From Parasphingopyxis sp. CP4 (lineage in GTDB: Bacteria > Pseudomonadota > Alphaproteobacteria > Sphingomonadales > Sphingomonadaceae): DNA of 64,000 nucleotides. The stretch's first letter is position 1. The number at the start of each line of letters is the position of its first letter. Of this stretch, positions 62,601 to 64,000 are shown one piece after another. Where the stretch lies: positions 2,358,001 to 2,422,000 of the forward strand of contig NZ_CP051130.1 of assembly GCF_013378055.1 (NCBI RefSeq), in the 5' to 3' direction. A program made the translations under genes and the position numbers. The notes beneath the pieces were generated by a model. It saw nothing but the letters and a program-made list of their open reading frames with translations. It made no database searches and had not been told where the DNA came from.

Positions 62601-63130
62601 ATCAATTCCGATTGGCGGTCGTCTTCGCGGAACGTGCCGATTGGCGCGCGGACGCCCGCATGGCCGCGGCGTTTCAATTCGGCCTTCAGCGCTTCGGGTT
62701 TGGGCGCGTAGAGAAAGCCGAAGCTCACCGTGCCCTCTTTGGTCTCGACGACATGATGCAGGCGATGGGCCTGGATGATCCGCTTCATATAGTTGGATTT
62801 GGGGATGTAGCGATGGTTCAGCCGCTTGTGCACGATGATGTCGTGAAAGCCGAAATAGATGGCGCCATAGGCAGCAATGCCCGCGCCGATCCAGGTCGCG
62901 CCCGGCCACCAGCCCAGCTGGACCCCGCCGAGCAGCAGCACGAAGGAGGGTATGGCAAAGATCAGCGCGTAGAGATCGTTGAGCTCCCAATTGCCCGTGC
63001 GTGGCCGATGATGGCTTGCATGCAGGAACCAGCCAAAACCATGCATGACCCAGCGATGCGCGACATAGGCGACGCCTTCCATGAAGAGCACGGTGCCGAA
63101 AAACAGGAGCAGGCCATAATACCAGGACAT
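62597..63130 (-). CDS. crtZ: Beta-carotene hydroxylase
   Basis: A 177-residue membrane di-iron hydroxylase that converts beta-carotene to zeaxanthin. Histidine motifs are visible: HRWVMH (H25 and H30), HASHH (H37, H40 and H41), HDIIVHKRLNH and HRLHH. These ten ligands match CrtZ. It is encoded convergently to the crtYIB genes and its stop overlaps the macro-domain frame by four bases. It lies 86 bases from the divergent enoyl-CoA hydratase gene. Confidence 0.94.
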   Translation of the reverse strand: MSWYYGLLLFFGTVLFMEGVAYVAHRWVMHGFGWFLHASHHRPRTGNWELNDLYALIFAIPSFVLLLGGVQLGWWPGATWIGAGIAAYGAIYFGFHDIIVHKRLNHRYIPKSNYMKRIIQAHRLHHVVETKEGTVSFGFLYAPKPEALKAELKRRGHAGVRAPIGTFREDDRQSELI

Positions 63131-63216
63131 GACGCTGATATAGAGAGGCGCGGCGCGCCATGCCAGATGCGATGTGCACTTTCGCGGCGCGGGCGGATCG
63201 CCTAATCCTTGCGGCC

Positions 63217-64000
63217 ATGGAACTGAAATCGACGCTCTATGCGGTGCGCGACGGCATCGCGACCATCACGCTCAACCGCCCGCATCGCGGCAATGGCTGG
63301 ACCGGCCGGATGCACAGCGAATATCGCTATCTGCTCGGCGAAGCGGAAGGCGACACAGACGTCGGCGCGATCCTGGTCACTGGCGCGGGGCGGATGTTCT
63401 GTGTCGGTGGGGATGCGCAGGCGCTCGAAGGTCATTCGGAACGCGGCGGCTATGATCCGGGTACGACGCCCGATCTGGTGACGCCGGGATCGCGCGAGTT
63501 CGAGGCCTTTATCGAAGATTTCGCCTATCATTTTGCGCTGTCCAAGCCGGTCATCGTCGCGCTGAACGGTGCGGCGGCCGGGGTCGGGCTGGTGCTTGCC
63601 TGCTATGCCGATGTGCGCTTTGCGGTGTCCGGCGCCAAGCTGACCACTGCGCATGGCCCGCTCAACCTGCCGGCCGAATATGGCTTGTCCTGGCTGTTGC
63701 CGCGGCTAATCGGCGGCGCGCATGCGCTCGAGCTCTTGCTCTCGAGCCGCAAATTCCTGACCGACGAAGCCCATCAGATGGGGCTGGTGCATCGGCTTTG
63801 CGAGGCTGATGCGCTGGTCGAGGAGGCGCGCGCTTATGCCATCGATCTCATCACCCGCGTATCGCCGGAATCGCTGCGCCAGTCGAAGCGGCAATTCTGG
63901 CTCGACCAGCATCGTGATGTCGGCGCGGCGGTGCGCGATGCCGGGGTGCTTCTCAATGAGATGATGGGCCAGGCCGATTATCGCGAAGCCATCAAGGCGT
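63217..64000 (+). CDS. Enoyl-CoA hydratase/isomerase family protein (partial)
   Basis: A frame of 261 codons, running out of the window without a stop. It begins MELKSTLYAVRDGIATITLN, contains GAGRMFCVGGDAQALEG (oxyanion-hole loop) and KPVIVALNGAAAGVGLVLAC, and later LTDEAHQMGLVHRLCEADAL. These are crotonase-family landmarks. The glutamate that acts in hydratases is not clearly placed, so the reaction may be isomerase or hydratase. The 3' end lies beyond the window. Confidence 0.88.
   Translation, partial: MELKSTLYAVRDGIATITLNRPHRGNGWTGRMHSEYRYLLGEAEGDTDVGAILVTGAGRMFCVGGDAQALEGHSERGGYDPGTTPDLVTPGSREFEAFIEDFAYHFALSKPVIVALNGAAAGVGLVLACYADVRFAVSGAKLTTAHGPLNLPAEYGLSWLLPRLIGGAHALELLLSSRKFLTDEAHQMGLVHRLCEADALVEEARAYAIDLITRVSPESLRQSKRQFWLDQHRDVGAAVRDAGVLLNEMMGQADYREAIKA

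Overview
The window is a high-GC, gene-dense chromosomal segment. It most probably comes from a marine-type alphaproteobacterium of the Sphingomonadales; the genus cannot be fixed from the sequence alone. The reasons are a compact crtY-crtI-crtB/crtZ carotenoid cluster, several TonB-dependent receptors, paired DUF4402 secreted proteins, a zf-CHCC protein, paralogous microproteins next to a PspC protein, and dispersed inverted repeats such as GAGCCTGTCGAAG/CTTCGACAAGCTC. I see no rRNA, tRNA, CRISPR array, transposase, integrase or phage genes.

Layout. 1-93 is the 3' end of purH. 97-8139 is a co-directional minus-strand run: ABC ATPase, nadB, MFS transporter, polA and a polysaccharide flippase. 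8279-9381 holds two convergent DUF4402 genes. 9754-14928 carries zf-CHCC, tldD, a PNPOx-like protein, DUF2007, patatin, then glnK-amtB ending in a very strong terminator. 14927-20633 is a minus-strand run: barstar, sterol desaturase, a membrane-anchored protein and a phosphatase-like protein (all overlapping), then recQ and an Atm1-type exporter. 20743-24591 has a TonB receptor, a lipoprotein and DUF72. 25436-26232 is a compact unit with an inverted repeat, a sigma-54-type promoter, two paralogous microproteins, PspC and hairpins. 26268-39380 is mostly housekeeping and accessory genes (GFA, ung, flavin monooxygenase, a P1-nuclease-like secreted protein, acyltransferase, metY, S41 protease, globin, TauE-type transporter), with a small AT-rich pocket at 38190-38750.

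39712-42597 is a thiamine unit read leftwards from a TPP riboswitch: unknown membrane protein, thiC, NTF2-like protein. 43214-45208 is a three-gene overlapping operon behind a PadR promoter/operator: PadR regulator, a styrene-oxide-isomerase-like membrane protein, and a protein with a complete four-helix di-iron residue pattern. This is the best candidate for an undescribed pathway. 45342-49571 holds an S9 peptidase and a YadA-type trimeric autotransporter. 49584-53262 holds a Baeyer-Villiger-type monooxygenase, a membrane protein, dinB and DUF2141.

53129-57735 is a cobalamin-uptake unit read leftwards from a cobalamin riboswitch: btuB, an unknown multi-spanning membrane protein, a BtuF-like protein and a fatty-acid-hydroxylase-family protein. 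No BtuC or BtuD is present. 57889-63130 is the carotenoid cluster; crtE is absent from the window and the predicted product of the visible genes is zeaxanthin. A macro-domain gene with one in-frame stop sits between crtB and crtZ. The window ends inside an enoyl-CoA hydratase-family gene.
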